NCBI RefSeq assembly: GCF_004916905.1
Contig: NZ_SDLV01000031.1
Span: 124,001 to 188,000, forward strand
Origin: Chryseobacterium candidae
GTDB lineage: Bacteria > Bacteroidota > Bacteroidia > Flavobacteriales > Weeksellaceae
Direction of reading: 5' to 3'
Length of the DNA stretch: 64,000 nucleotides
Shown here: positions 15,887-25,113 of the stretch, in pieces
Layout of the letters: each line of letters opens with the position of its first letter
Numbering within the stretch: the first letter of the stretch is position 1
Made by a program: the position numbers and the translations under genes
Notes under the pieces: generated by a model
Database searches by the model: none
The model's input: the letters and a program-made list of their open reading frames with translations, nothing else
Told to the model about the DNA's origin: nothing

Positions 15887-16666
15887 ATGGAAAAACACAC
15901 AGTATCATCAGACGGTCAGAAAATATGTTACAAAGAATCCGGAAGCGGAAAAACAACCCTAATCTTCATTCATGGATGGCTTGGGAATACTGAATGGTGG
16001 GACGCTCAGCAAAAATATTTAAACAGTCAGTATCACATTGTACTAATGGATCTCGCAGGGCACGGAAAATCTGATTCCTCAAGAAAGGAATGGACGAGCG
16101 CCGGATATGCTGATGACATTAAAGCAGTTGCCGATACTGTGAAATCAGATGCAATCATTCTTATAGGACATTCTATGTCCGGCGCCTATGTACTTGAAGC
16201 TTCTTTGAAAATACCAAAGGTAAAAGCTCTGATTCTGATTGATACCCTGAAAAATCTGGATGAAGCTTTCACAGAACAACAGGCTGAAGAAATTTTATTC
16301 ACACAGTATATGACGGATTTTAAATATGCGGTGGAAAACTTTTTGCCTCAATACCTGTTTGTTGAGCAAACTCCTGCTAACGTAAAAGAAAGACTGCAGT
16401 ACGAATTTCTTCAGAATAAGCCTGAACTAGCCATCAACCTTCTCAGACCTCTATATAAAACGGATTTCAATACCATTGCGAAACAAGTTCAAATACCAGT
16501 TATTGCCATCAATTCTGATACCTCTCCTACTGATCTGGAAGCAAACCGTAAATATTTGAAAAACTATGATTATGTTATTATCGAAGGAGTCGGACATTAT
16601 CCTATGCTGGAAAAACCGGATGAGTTCAATGCTATTTTAGATAATGTCCTGAAAAGACTGATTTGA
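15887..16666 (+). CDS. Alpha/beta-hydrolase
   Basis: The 259-residue product begins without a signal peptide. The core alpha/beta hydrolase fold is complete: oxyanion-hole motif FIHGWLGN (~27-34), nucleophile elbow GHSMSG at 94-99 (S96), an acid candidate in INSDTSP (~203-209), and a C-terminal catalytic His in EGVGHYPMLEKP. The lid region ~125-175 is short and helical. Related enzymes include esterases, lactonases and C-C hydrolases; the substrate cannot be told. The gene starts about 98 bases right of the last DnaA box. Confidence 0.88.
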   Translation: MEKHTVSSDGQKICYKESGSGKTTLIFIHGWLGNTEWWDAQQKYLNSQYHIVLMDLAGHGKSDSSRKEWTSAGYADDIKAVADTVKSDAIILIGHSMSGAYVLEASLKIPKVKALILIDTLKNLDEAFTEQQAEEILFTQYMTDFKYAVENFLPQYLFVEQTPANVKERLQYEFLQNKPELAINLLRPLYKTDFNTIAKQVQIPVIAINSDTSPTDLEANRKYLKNYDYVIIEGVGHYPMLEKPDEFNAILDNVLKRLI

Positions 16667-16705
16667 AATATATGATAAAAATGATAACTAAAAAAATGGG
16701 AAACC

Positions 16706-17146
16706 ATGGCTAAAGCAAATAAAACTAACGAAACTGACGTAAACGTAACTGATTTCATTAACTCATTTGTAGAAAAAAATGAAAAAAAATCGGATAGCTT
16801 TCAATTAATACAATTGATGAGTGAATGGTCGGGATTTGAGCCTAAAATGTGGGGACCAACCATTATCGGATTTGGAAGTTATCATTATAAATATACAAGC
16901 GGACATGAAGGCGATATGCCGCTCATAGGCTTTTCACCACGTAAAGCAGAGTTTTCACTGTATGTTTATTCGCCTACCGAAGAAAGCAAGCGGTTATTGG
17001 ATGACTTTGGAAAATTTAAAATGGGAAAATCCTGCATTTACATCAAGAAGCTTTCTGACATCAATATTGACATCTTAGAAAAAATATGCAGGACAACCAT
17101 TGCTTATTTAAATGAAAATCATGAATGTGCCTGTAGAGAAAAATAA
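16706..17146 (+). CDS. DUF1801 family protein
   Basis: The 146-residue cytoplasmic product has the DUF1801 (YdhG-like) pattern: VTDFINSFVEKNEKKSDSFQL at the N-terminus, then MSEWSGFEPKMWGPTIIGFGSYHYKY at ~45-70, and PLIGFSPRKAEFSLYVY at ~77-93, closing with GKSCIYIKKLSDINIDIL. The W-G-x-x-I-x-G-F-G core is the most conserved part of the family. Function is not established. It follows the alpha/beta-hydrolase by 39 bases and is separated from ribB by the riboswitch. Confidence 0.88.
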   Translation: MAKANKTNETDVNVTDFINSFVEKNEKKSDSFQLIQLMSEWSGFEPKMWGPTIIGFGSYHYKYTSGHEGDMPLIGFSPRKAEFSLYVYSPTEESKRLLDDFGKFKMGKSCIYIKKLSDINIDILEKICRTTIAYLNENHECACREK

Positions 17147-17274
17147 TGTAAGCTGATTCGTCATCAATTTCTTCTCCAATTCAAAAAACTTCCCGAAATT
17201 AGCAGTCTGTGCGTTAAATACTATTCAATGAAATAAAAATTTAAATTACAACATACAGCAAAACTTAGTATAAG

Positions 17275-17396
17275 TTTTCTTCGGGGCAGGGTGTAATTCC
17301 CTACCGGCGGTTACAGTCCGCGACTCCTTTCTTCTGAAAGGACTGATCTGGTGAAATTCCGGAACCGACAGTTAAAGTCTGGATGGGAGAAGAAAA
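17275..17396 (+). promoter_or_regulatory. FMN riboswitch (RFN element)
   Basis: The RFN consensus is visible in order: TCTTCGGGGCAGGGTG, AATTCCCTACCGGCGGT, AGTCCGCGAC, a variable hairpin (CCTTTC/GAAAGG), GATCTGGTGAAATTCCGG, ACCGACAGT, and AAAGTCTGGATGGGAGA. Closing stem P1 pairs 17275-17282 with 17389-17396. It lies 94 bases upstream of ribB and is expected to bind FMN and lower ribB expression. How it acts (termination or start-site masking) cannot be told by eye; no obvious U-tract terminator stands between it and ribB, which favours translational control. Confidence 0.93.
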
Positions 17397-17490
17397 TGAG
17401 ATGACCAATAAGAGTCCTAATGGATTCTTGTTGCGTTGTATTTCATTTCCATGTACCGAAGAGTATTTTAACTTTTAAAAGTAAAATAAC

Positions 17491-18138
17491 ATGGAAAAAT
17501 TATTAGAACAATTCGGAGCTAGCTCCAGAGAACGTGTAGAAAAAGCACTTCAAACATTACAAAAGGGAAAAGGTATTCTTTTAGTAGATGACGAAAACCG
17601 TGAAAACGAAGGTGACATCATCTTTCCCGCTTCCACGATTACAGAACAGGACATGGCACTTCTAATCCGTGAATGCAGCGGGATCGTCTGCTTATGCATT
17701 TCTGAAGAGAAAAGCCGCCACCTCAACCTTCGCCCTATGGTGGAAAACAACAATTCAAAAAATCAAACTGCCTTTACCATTTCCATTGAAGCTAAAGAAG
17801 GTGTGGAATCAGGAGTTTCAGCAAAAGATCGTATAACCACAATCAAAACAGCGATAGCATCAGGCGCACAGGCAGAGCATATTGCCAGCCCCGGGCATGT
17901 TTTCCCGCTGATTGCCAGAAAAGGTGGTGTATTTGAAAGACGTGGACATACCGAAGGAAGTGTAGACCTTGTAAAAATGGCCAACCTGGGTGAAGATGCT
18001 GTACTTTGCGAACTGACTAATGAAGATGGTTCTATGGCAAGACTTCCGGAAATTGCAGACTTTGCTCTCAAAAAAGGAATGAGTGTGGTAACCATTGAAG
18101 ATATTTATGCTTACCGTAAAATGGTAATGAGTAACTAG
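17491..18138 (+). CDS. ribB: 3,4-dihydroxy-2-butanone 4-phosphate synthase
   Basis: The 215-residue cytoplasmic enzyme converts ribulose 5-phosphate to 3,4-dihydroxy-2-butanone 4-phosphate and formate, the four-carbon precursor of riboflavin. Signature [19 protein letters not shown] at ~32-50 holds the acidic metal site; later blocks GVCLCIS-like [19 protein letters not shown] and the H-T-E-G-S segment [13 protein letters not shown] match DHBP synthase. No GTP cyclohydrolase II domain follows, so this is stand-alone RibB and not fused RibBA. Control by the upstream FMN riboswitch is very likely. A terminator lies 26 bases after the stop. Confidence 0.95.
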   Translation: MEKLLEQFGASSRERVEKALQTLQKGKGILLVDDENRENEGDIIFPASTITEQDMALLIRECSGIVCLCISEEKSRHLNLRPMVENNNSKNQTAFTISIEAKEGVESGVSAKDRITTIKTAIASGAQAEHIASPGHVFPLIARKGGVFERRGHTEGSVDLVKMANLGEDAVLCELTNEDGSMARLPEIADFALKKGMSVVTIEDIYAYRKMVMSN

Positions 18139-18164
18139 ACCTAAACATTTTTTAACGCACAGAC

Positions 18165-18196
18165 CGCCTGTTGAACCGATCAACAGGCGTTTTTTA
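18165..18196 (+). terminator. Intrinsic terminator of ribB
   Basis: CGCCTGTTGA (18165-18174) pairs perfectly with TCAACAGGCG (18180-18189) around ACCGA, followed by TTTTTTATT. Confidence 0.9.
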
Positions 18197-18274
18197 TTAA
18201 AAATCCAATCAAAAGGCAATTAATTTGATAATTGAATGCCATTTTTTATTTACATTTAACAAAAATTTTTGACT

Positions 18275-19273
18275 ATGAGAAAATCTTTACTCCTTTTATT
18301 AGGAGCTTCTGCCATGTTTTCTGCGCAGATTACGCTTACAAAAGCAGCCAATGATCCTATTTCCGGAAATATTGTTAATTACAATATTGCAAACGGAGGC
18401 GTAAACAACTCTGCTACAGGAGCCAACGCTACATTCTCAAACGCGGGACTTACGATGGGGGCAGCATCACAAACAACCTATGCAACTCCTACCTCTACTG
18501 AAATAGCAACATTTCCAGGTTCCACCATTAAGATGATAGACGGTTCTACAACCGTTTATTACAAAGCTTCATCCACTAAACTGGAAATTACAGGAATTGT
18601 AAATACCCAGGCAACTTTAAACTTTAATGTGGACAATGGAACTTATATCAATTATCCAACAACTTACGGACCGGCACAAAACGACACCGCTAAAGGTACT
18701 TTCTCCTCATCTTCTGCCAGCGGATTGTTCAGTGGCACAATGACAGCTATTGCTGATGCTTACGGAACTTTAATTATAGGTAATCAAACATACAGTAATG
18801 TTCTCAGAGTAAAATTCACACAGAATTTCAATCTGTATTCATCTCTGGATGTTATTTATTCTAACCCTATCGGAACCATTACCAATACAGCTTATGGTTA
18901 TTACGATGCATCTCACAGATATGCTTTGCTAAATTCTACAACCGGAAATATCAGTGTTCCAATATTGAGTATCAACCAGACAGTAGCAACTTCACTGGCT
19001 TTAAACGAAACATTTCTGGCGGTAAACAATGCAGTGAAAAAAGAAAACCTAGTGGTTTATCCAAATCCTGCACAGGATTTTATCAGTTTCAAAGGAAATA
19101 CAGATCATTATTCCAAAGCAAATATTTACAGTCTGGATGGTAAACTGGTTAAAACTTCAGACGTAAAATCCGGAAATATACAGATCTCAGATCTTCCTCC
19201 TGCATCCTATTTCATTCAGATCAATGGAAAAAATGCTGCTGACACAAAGAACACGAAATTCATTAAGAAATAA
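18275..19273 (+). CDS. T9SS-exported surface protein of unknown function
   Basis: The 332-residue product starts from ATG 18275, two codons inside the longer frame. Signal peptide KSLLLLLGASAMFSAQ. The body (~20-250) is rich in Thr, Ser, Asn and Gly in short beta-like repeats, like many secreted flavobacterial proteins. The end, from VVYPNPAQDFISFKGN (~265) to the final basic IKK, is a type A T9SS sorting domain: NP motif, IYSLDGKLVKT, and PPASYFIQI. It is expected to be exported through the type IX system. Body function unrecognised. Confidence 0.82.
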   Translation: MRKSLLLLLGASAMFSAQITLTKAANDPISGNIVNYNIANGGVNNSATGANATFSNAGLTMGAASQTTYATPTSTEIATFPGSTIKMIDGSTTVYYKASSTKLEITGIVNTQATLNFNVDNGTYINYPTTYGPAQNDTAKGTFSSSSASGLFSGTMTAIADAYGTLIIGNQTYSNVLRVKFTQNFNLYSSLDVIYSNPIGTITNTAYGYYDASHRYALLNSTTGNISVPILSINQTVATSLALNETFLAVNNAVKKENLVVYPNPAQDFISFKGNTDHYSKANIYSLDGKLVKTSDVKSGNIQISDLPPASYFIQINGKNAADTKNTKFIKK

Positions 19274-19280
19274 TAAAGCA

Positions 19281-19312
19281 AAATCCCCGCTCCTACAAAT
19301 GAGCGGGGATTT
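19281..19312. terminator. Bidirectional terminator
   Basis: AAATCCCCGCTC (19281-19292) pairs exactly with GAGCGGGGATTT (19301-19312) around an 8-base loop. It lies between the plus-strand T9SS gene and the minus-strand TonB-dependent receptor, which converge here. Confidence 0.85.
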
Positions 19313-19335
19313 CTTATTAACATTCAAAATAGCTT

Positions 19336-21420
19336 CTAAAAGGTAGCTGCAGGAGCAGTTTCGTTATTAAGCTTTCGCTGAATTTCTGTTTTTTTTCCTT
19401 TCGAGAAATCATAACTCAGCCCTAATACAAACATGGATTTATTGTTCATAATCTGTGTATGTACCTTATAATCTACCAGGCTTTCCGATAAACTTTTTGT
19501 TTTATACTCTGAAGGCATTCCTATCCAATACATCCCTGTGGAAAAGGTCCAGTTTTTATGTTTATAGCTCACAAAAATATTATTTTGGTTTTCATTCGTA
19601 TTCAGGAATGCTCCACTAAGGCTATACACCGGAATATTAAACTGGTACTGAACGGAGAAAGATTTATATTCTGAAGAAATCGAAAAATAATTTCCCAAAT
19701 AATCATTCTTTATCAAAACACCTTTACTTGTTTTCACAGTTTCGGAAGTAGGTGTGATCACAGCCTTTATAACCAAAAGGCTATTCCCGAAAGGTTTATA
19801 AGAACCTGTTAACTGAACTCCATATCTCTGAGCATTTTTTCCGTTTTCGTAAGTTAATGCATATCCATTCAACACCTCATCCTGAACATAGTACTGATTG
19901 ATCACCCTGTTGGTATATCGGTAAAATAAACCTGCATTAAAATCAAAATACTTATTATTAAAAGAATAGATAAGGTTATTAGAAAAAACCTGTTGGGATT
20001 CTAAAAAAGGATTTCCCCTCTGAACAATATTAGGTACCAACTGTACCACATTACTACTCAAAGCATTACTCCATGGACTTACCGGATTATAACTTGCCGT
20101 AAAACGAAGGTTGTGATTTCCTTTAATCTGATAGGCTAAAATAACCTTTGGAGTAAAAGTCCATTCATCAAAAGTATTTTCTGCACTTTTATTGTGAATA
20201 TTGGTAAGCCCTGCTCCGATACGATAGCTAAATTGATCAACTTTTCCGGCAAATTCACTATAAAAATACTGTTCCAGATAGTTGACATTGTATTGGGAAT
20301 ATCCTGCAAGATTATTCAAATCATTGGATATAGAAGACCTTGAAATACGATATCCGGATGAAAGTTTTCCTGCCTTGAAATCATGTATATGCGCCAGCTC
20401 TCCAACCCAGCTCGTTTGTTTTGCTTTCAATACCATATCATTATCATACACAGACAATCCTGAACCTACTATCCATTCTTTGGCTGTTTCTGTAGTATTG
20501 GTAGTATAATGAGAACCTAATACATTAATACTTAACTCATCTTTTTCACCAATTTTTTTAGAAAAATAAAGATCCAGCTTAGGAATCACATAATCCGAAC
20601 CATTATTTTTGAACATATTATGTTCTTCCTTCAGATTATCTTCAGTAAAGACACTTTGTCCTACTCCTTTCGAAAATCTGCTGAAAATATCCATATTCAG
20701 CTTTGTCTGAAAAGCATAATCGTCAGGAACAAATCTCGTATAACGCAAAGCAATATTCTGGAAAGTATATCCAAAATGATCTTTGCGGTTTTCATCAGAG
20801 CGGTAATGCTTCCCGTTCAGCTGATAATCATAGATACTGTTGACTCTTCTGTCATTATAATCTCTGAGGTTGAGGGAATACTCAAGTCCGAAATTATTTT
20901 TTCCTTTTGTATAATTAGCATAAGCAGAACCATTCACAAAACCGGTATTCAAAGCCGCAGACACATCTGCCCCGAACATATACCCTGTTTCTGTAGATTT
21001 TGTCAGAATATTCACTATCGTATCTGCTCTTGTCGCCCATCTTGCAGGAGGAATATCATAGTACTCTACTTTCAAAACCTCGTTGGGCGCAACACTACGG
21101 ATCTGCATATCTGTAGCTTCAATCCCGTTGATAAGAAATAGTATGGTTCCTCCTTTAGTACTCGTAATGGTGTTTTCTACCGGATTCAGCTGCAATTCCG
21201 GAAGGGTACGAAGCAGATCTTTTGCATACCGGGCCTTTTCCAGTGCTTCTTTATCAAAAGTATAAACGGCTTTGTCTGCAAATTGCTTTTTACGCTGTGA
21301 TTTCAAAATAACTTCCTGAATTTCTTTAGTGGCTGCTGCATCCATTGTATCATTCTTCTTCTCTTGTGAAAATATAAAAGCACTGCAAAGAAAGAAAATG
21401 GTATATATAGTTTTTTTCAT
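19336..21420 (-). CDS. TonB-dependent receptor, outer-membrane beta-barrel family
   Basis: The 694-residue product has signal peptide TIYTIFFLCSAFIFSQ. A plug-like domain covers ~30-135 (IQEVILKSQRKKQFADKAVY ... ARYAKDLLRTLPELQLNP ... LFLINGIEATDMQIRSVAPNEVLKVEYYDIPPARW), the rest being alternating beta-barrel strands to a terminal hydrophobic strand. No carboxypeptidase-like N-terminal domain is seen before the plug, unlike many SusC proteins, and no SusD partner is adjacent. Energy-coupled uptake through the outer membrane is the family role; the ligand is unknown. Monocistronic, closed by a bidirectional terminator. Confidence 0.85.
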   Translation of the reverse strand: MKKTIYTIFFLCSAFIFSQEKKNDTMDAAATKEIQEVILKSQRKKQFADKAVYTFDKEALEKARYAKDLLRTLPELQLNPVENTITSTKGGTILFLINGIEATDMQIRSVAPNEVLKVEYYDIPPARWATRADTIVNILTKSTETGYMFGADVSAALNTGFVNGSAYANYTKGKNNFGLEYSLNLRDYNDRRVNSIYDYQLNGKHYRSDENRKDHFGYTFQNIALRYTRFVPDDYAFQTKLNMDIFSRFSKGVGQSVFTEDNLKEEHNMFKNNGSDYVIPKLDLYFSKKIGEKDELSINVLGSHYTTNTTETAKEWIVGSGLSVYDNDMVLKAKQTSWVGELAHIHDFKAGKLSSGYRISRSSISNDLNNLAGYSQYNVNYLEQYFYSEFAGKVDQFSYRIGAGLTNIHNKSAENTFDEWTFTPKVILAYQIKGNHNLRFTASYNPVSPWSNALSSNVVQLVPNIVQRGNPFLESQQVFSNNLIYSFNNKYFDFNAGLFYRYTNRVINQYYVQDEVLNGYALTYENGKNAQRYGVQLTGSYKPFGNSLLVIKAVITPTSETVKTSKGVLIKNDYLGNYFSISSEYKSFSVQYQFNIPVYSLSGAFLNTNENQNNIFVSYKHKNWTFSTGMYWIGMPSEYKTKSLSESLVDYKVHTQIMNNKSMFVLGLSYDFSKGKKTEIQRKLNNETAPAATF

Positions 21421-21586
21421 GTCTGAAGATGAATTATACTATCAGGACAATCAATTCCCGGTAAATATTACATTTATAAAAGCAAACAAATAAATAATTG
21501 ACCTATTTTTCTTTAAATTCAAATTATTATGTTAAATCCAGCCCGTTTTTTGCTGGTACTTTTTTTACATCACAAAATATTGAGTC

Positions 21587-22339
21587 ATGAAAAAAGCATT
21601 TCTATTAATTCCGTGCTTCCTGTTTTCTGTTCTGGGAGCTCAGGAAATTCATAACAGCGCGGCAGAGAAGATGAATATCATCAAGACCAATGGTACGGCT
21701 TATGCATTCAGAAATATCAATCTGTCTTATGAAAGAGCCATTAACCAATGGTTTTCTGTGAATATCGGATTCGGGACTATGACTGAAGGGAAAGTCCCTT
21801 TTATCAATGCTTTTCTGAAAGATAAAGATGAAGAAAGATTCCAGAATCTGAGAGTAAAAGTTACCAATTTCACCATAGAACCCCGGTTTTATATTGGAAA
21901 AGGCTATGGGAAAGGTTTCTATTTTGCACCGTATTACCGTTATTCAAGTGTTACCTCAAATACTTTTAATTTTTATTATGACTACAATGGTCCTGACGGG
22001 AATACCTATCCAATTCCTCTAAGAGGCCAGGGAGACACCAAAGGAAACAGCGGTGGATTAATGGTAGGCGTACAGTTCTTTCTGACCAGAAGTCAGAATC
22101 TTGTCCTTGATTTCTGGATCGCAGGAGCTCATTATGGAAGTGGAAAAGGTGATTTTACCATGACCTCAGATTATGTGCTGACACCTGATATGCAGGCTGA
22201 GCTTAAAAAAGAAATTGAAAATCTGGATATTCCATTTGTTAAGTATACCGTAGAAACCAATGCCAATGGTGCCAGAATAAAAGTGGACGGGCCGTGGGCT
22301 GGTTTCAGAAGCGGACTTTCCATTGGATATAGGTTTTAG
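21587..22339 (+). CDS. Outer-membrane beta-barrel protein (DUF3575-like)
   Basis: The 250-residue product has signal peptide KAFLLIPCFLFSVLGAQ. INLSYERAINQWFSVNIGFG (~45-64) followed by FTIEPRFYIGKGYGKGFYFAPYYRY (~85-109) is the pattern of small 8-strand barrels such as DUF3575: SYERxxxxxxSV and EPRYY. Later strands (GGLMVGVQFFL, GAHYGSGKG) and a terminal GLSIGYRF aromatic strand fit outer-membrane insertion. It is divergent from the TonB-dependent receptor. Role unknown; DUF3575 members are often structural or stress-linked. Confidence 0.8.
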   Translation: MKKAFLLIPCFLFSVLGAQEIHNSAAEKMNIIKTNGTAYAFRNINLSYERAINQWFSVNIGFGTMTEGKVPFINAFLKDKDEERFQNLRVKVTNFTIEPRFYIGKGYGKGFYFAPYYRYSSVTSNTFNFYYDYNGPDGNTYPIPLRGQGDTKGNSGGLMVGVQFFLTRSQNLVLDFWIAGAHYGSGKGDFTMTSDYVLTPDMQAELKKEIENLDIPFVKYTVETNANGARIKVDGPWAGFRSGLSIGYRF

Positions 22340-22361
22340 AAAAATCATTCTTATTTGGGAT

Positions 22362-22393
22362 TAAACCGCTCTTTTAAGAACGGTTTATTTTTT
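22362..22393 (+). terminator. Intrinsic terminator after the barrel gene
   Basis: TAAACCG (22362-22368) pairs with CGGTTTA (22381-22387), continued by TCT/AGA after one mismatch, then a T-rich tract TTTTTTCC. Confidence 0.7.
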
Positions 22394-22446
22394 CCTGAAA
22401 TTTGTATCTTGGATGCCATTATTAAAAACTTTCTGGAAATACTTCT

Positions 22447-23739
22447 ATGGACTCACACTCAATCACCACAGGCCAAAGGATCAAAGCCATCATTGGCGGA
22501 TCTATCGGAAATCTTGTTGAATGGTATGACTGGTATGCGTATGCAGCCTTTGCCATTTATTTCTCCCATTCATTTTTCCCGGATTCTGACCTGAATGCCC
22601 AACTGATGAATACCGCAGGAATATTTGCTGTCGGTTTTTTAATGCGCCCAATCGGCGGATGGATGTTCGGAAGTATTGCAGATAAAATCGGAAGAAAAAA
22701 AGCAATGACGCTTTCCGTTCTGCTGATGTCTTTTGGATCTCTGCTGATTGCTCTTACACCTACTTATCAGTCCATAGGTATTCTCGCTCCTTTATTACTT
22801 TTACTGGCAAGGTTACTTCAGGGATTAAGTGTTGGCGGTGAATATGGGGTTTCTGCAACTTACCTCAGCGAAATGGCCACGCAGGACAGAAGGGGATTTT
22901 ATTCAAGTTTTCAATATGTCACTTTAATTGGCGGTCAGCTTATTGCTTTAGGTATTCAGCTTATTTTACAAAAACTATTACTCACAGAGGCTCAGCTTGA
23001 GGAATGGGGATGGAGAATTCCGTTTGTGATTGGAGCAATGCTTTCTATTATTGCATTATATCTTCGCGCCAACCTCCATGAAACCGAAGCTTTTGAGAAT
23101 AAAAAAGAAGTCAGCGAAAAGAAAAAAGGAACAGTGAAAGAACTGATGAAACACCCAAGAGCATTACTTACCGTTGTAGGGCTGACATTAGGAGGAACAC
23201 TGGCATTTTATACCTATACAACGTATATGCAGAAATTCCTGGTGAATACCGTACACCTTACAAAGGAAGAATCTACATTAGTCTCTTTTATTTCACTCTT
23301 TATATTTGCATGCCTTCAGCCTGTATTTGGAGGTTTATCTGACAGGATCGGAAGAAGACCACTTCTTTTAGGCTTTGGTATTTTGGGTACTTTGTGTACC
23401 GTTCCGCTTCTTACAGCACTAAGTACAACCACATCAATCTGGGGTGCATTTTTCCTGATTATAGCAGCTTTGATTATTGTAAGCGGCTACACATCCATCA
23501 ATGCAGTAGTAAAAGCAGAACTTTTTCCTTCTGAAATCAGGGCACTTGGCGTTGGTTTGCCGTATGCAATAACAGTTGCGGTATTTGGTGGAACAGCAGA
23601 ATATATTGCACTCTGGTTTAAAAAGATGGGTTCTGAAGAATACTTTTATTGGTACATTACCGGATGTATTCTTTTTTCACTGGTTGTTTATATCGGAATG
23701 AAAGACACCAAAAAAACGTCAGCACTGGATAAAGATTAG
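22447..23739 (+). CDS. MFS transporter, metabolite:H+ symporter type
   Basis: The 430-residue inner-membrane protein is predicted to have 12 segments. The opening GGSIGNLVEWYDWYAYAAFAI (~17-37) is the G-N-x-x-E-W-Y-D-x-x-x-Y motif of the metabolite:H+ symporter (MHS) branch, which includes KgtP, ShiA, ProP and CitA. MFS motif A is GSIADKIGRKKAM (~76-88) and its repeat GGLSDRIGRRPLL (~296-308). GLSVGGEYG (~125-133) is also MHS-type. It should import a carboxylate or similar metabolite with protons; the exact substrate is not readable. Monocistronic. Confidence 0.88.
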   Translation: MDSHSITTGQRIKAIIGGSIGNLVEWYDWYAYAAFAIYFSHSFFPDSDLNAQLMNTAGIFAVGFLMRPIGGWMFGSIADKIGRKKAMTLSVLLMSFGSLLIALTPTYQSIGILAPLLLLLARLLQGLSVGGEYGVSATYLSEMATQDRRGFYSSFQYVTLIGGQLIALGIQLILQKLLLTEAQLEEWGWRIPFVIGAMLSIIALYLRANLHETEAFENKKEVSEKKKGTVKELMKHPRALLTVVGLTLGGTLAFYTYTTYMQKFLVNTVHLTKEESTLVSFISLFIFACLQPVFGGLSDRIGRRPLLLGFGILGTLCTVPLLTALSTTTSIWGAFFLIIAALIIVSGYTSINAVVKAELFPSEIRALGVGLPYAITVAVFGGTAEYIALWFKKMGSEEYFYWYITGCILFSLVVYIGMKDTKKTSALDKD

Positions 23740-23759
23740 TATCAGAAAATTATAAAAAG

Positions 23760-23788
23760 CGAGCGCCACAGATTTTCTGTGGCGCTCG
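23760..23788. terminator. Bidirectional terminator, 13-bp perfect stem
   Basis: CGAGCGCCACAGA (23760-23772) and TCTGTGGCGCTCG (23776-23788) flank TTT. T-rich on the right, A-rich on the left. It serves the plus-strand MFS gene and the minus-strand 71-residue gene. Confidence 0.88.
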
Positions 23789-23796
23789 TTCTATTT

Positions 23797-24012
23797 TTAA
23801 TGATAGGCCTGTTTAAATTTTTCAATCATACTATCCAGATTATGACGCTGGACGTATATGCTTTTTATCTCTTCATACCTCGGTGATTTGTAGAAAACCT
23901 CGTGAAAATCCATACTACCGTTTCCTACTTTTACCACTTTCTGTACTTCGATATTCAACTTTCTTAATTCGTCTTTGAAGACTTTAAATTCATCTTGGAT
24001 ACTACTGCTCAT
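23797..24012 (-). CDS. Small hypothetical protein
   Basis: The 71-residue acidic/basic helical protein has no signal peptide: MSSSIQDEFKVFKDELRKL then VGNGSMDFHEVFYKSPRYEE. A conserved-looking central block of aromatic and charged residues and its own terminator support a real gene. I do not recognise the family; it looks like a short lineage-specific cytoplasmic protein. A ~218-base region with no other feature follows up to the divergent gene at 24231. Confidence 0.6.
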   Translation of the reverse strand: MSSSIQDEFKVFKDELRKLNIEVQKVVKVGNGSMDFHEVFYKSPRYEEIKSIYVQRHNLDSMIEKFKQAYH

Positions 24013-24230
24013 TAATATTTATAGTTTTTTAGTTAAAAATTCCTTTTACCCCTTCAAATGTCAGGGGTAACATCTCAAATTCCGAATAAAGTTAGTAAAT
24101 TTATCAACACAAAGTAACACTCTGGTAATATTTTATTGTTTTTTTTATAAATAGCTAATCGATATTATTCAATTGATGTATATTTCGTATTTTTAACCTT
24201 ACAGAAAATTGTCACAACCTTATACAAACC

Positions 24231-24905
24231 ATGAATATTAAAGCATTTTTCTCTTTATTCTTTTTCACGCTGCTTACTTTCCTTCATGGTCAGAAAATGG
24301 AATTTAAAGCACCGGATTATGCTGTCATTCAAAAAAATATTGAAGATAAAAATTCAGAATTCTATTATCCGAAACTTTTAAAAAGATTAAAACAGAACGA
24401 TACGCTCCTTACCAGGAATCAATATCGTCATCTTTATTTCGGATATACATTTCAAAAAGCATATCAGCCTTATAAAACAGGAAAGAAAGCTGAAGAAGTT
24501 GCCAAGTATTACCGAGGCGAGGGTATTTCACAAAAAGATCTGTCCAAAGGAATCCAGTTATTTCTCGATGCTTTGGATGAAAATCCACTGGATCTGCGTG
24601 CTATGAATTATCTGGCTTATTTATATCATTTAAATAAAGATGATGCCACCGCAGAAAAAATTGCAGGAAATTTTCATGGATTATTAAATGCTATTCTTAC
24701 CTCCGGTGACGGACTTACATGTGAAACAGGTTTTCATGTTATTTCCGTTACAGATGAATATGCCCTTTTAAACAGATTTCAAATGGAAACAAAATCACAA
24801 AGTCTGAAAGGAAAATGTGACTATCAGGAGTTCGAAAAGGACAAATACAAAGTTGAAGGATTTTATTTTGACATCAGCAGATTCTACGGAAGAATATTAG
24901 ATTAA
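24231..24905 (+). CDS. DUF4919 family secreted protein
   Basis: The 224-residue product has signal peptide AFFSLFFFTLLTFLHGQ. DYAVIQKNIEDKNSEFYYPKLLKRL (~25-49) and LTRNQYRHLYFGYTFQKAYQPY (~57-78) match DUF4919, followed by a TPR-like pair (LSKGIQLFLDALDENPLDL, AMNYLAYLYHLNKDDATAEKI) and GLTCETGFHVISVTDEYALL. Periplasmic, function unknown. No operon partner: the next reading on the same strand is a decayed fragment and then a methyltransferase. Confidence 0.85.
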   Translation: MNIKAFFSLFFFTLLTFLHGQKMEFKAPDYAVIQKNIEDKNSEFYYPKLLKRLKQNDTLLTRNQYRHLYFGYTFQKAYQPYKTGKKAEEVAKYYRGEGISQKDLSKGIQLFLDALDENPLDLRAMNYLAYLYHLNKDDATAEKIAGNFHGLLNAILTSGDGLTCETGFHVISVTDEYALLNRFQMETKSQSLKGKCDYQEFEKDKYKVEGFYFDISRFYGRILD

Positions 24906-24954
24906 TCATTTTCCGGGAATGTGTTTTTTATGTATGAATATACTTCAGGAATGA

Positions 24955-25113
24955 CGGTTTGGATCAGGTATTCTCACTTATGCAGTAACGCTTTTCTGGA
25001 CTCGCTTCAATTGGTTCTATCTGAAACCACTAACCATAAAGAAACAGCAGGATAAACTTGGCGAATTAATTAATAAATTTGAAGAGATCAATAATCAATT
25101 AAAAGAATCATGA
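24955..25113 (+). pseudogene. Remnant of a small membrane protein
   Basis: The frame ending in TGA 25111-25113 is open from 24955 and reads GSGILTYAVTLFWTRFNWFY followed by a heptad-like tail KKQQDKLGELINKFEEINNQL. That is a membrane segment with an aromatic border plus a coiled coil, typical of a real short membrane protein. No ATG, GTG or TTG start exists after the upstream stop at 24952-24954; a different frame just upstream reads MYEYTSGMTVW, which could be the original N-terminus before a frameshift. The stop overlaps the methyltransferase ATG (ATGA). Probably a frameshifted gene. Confidence 0.4.
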
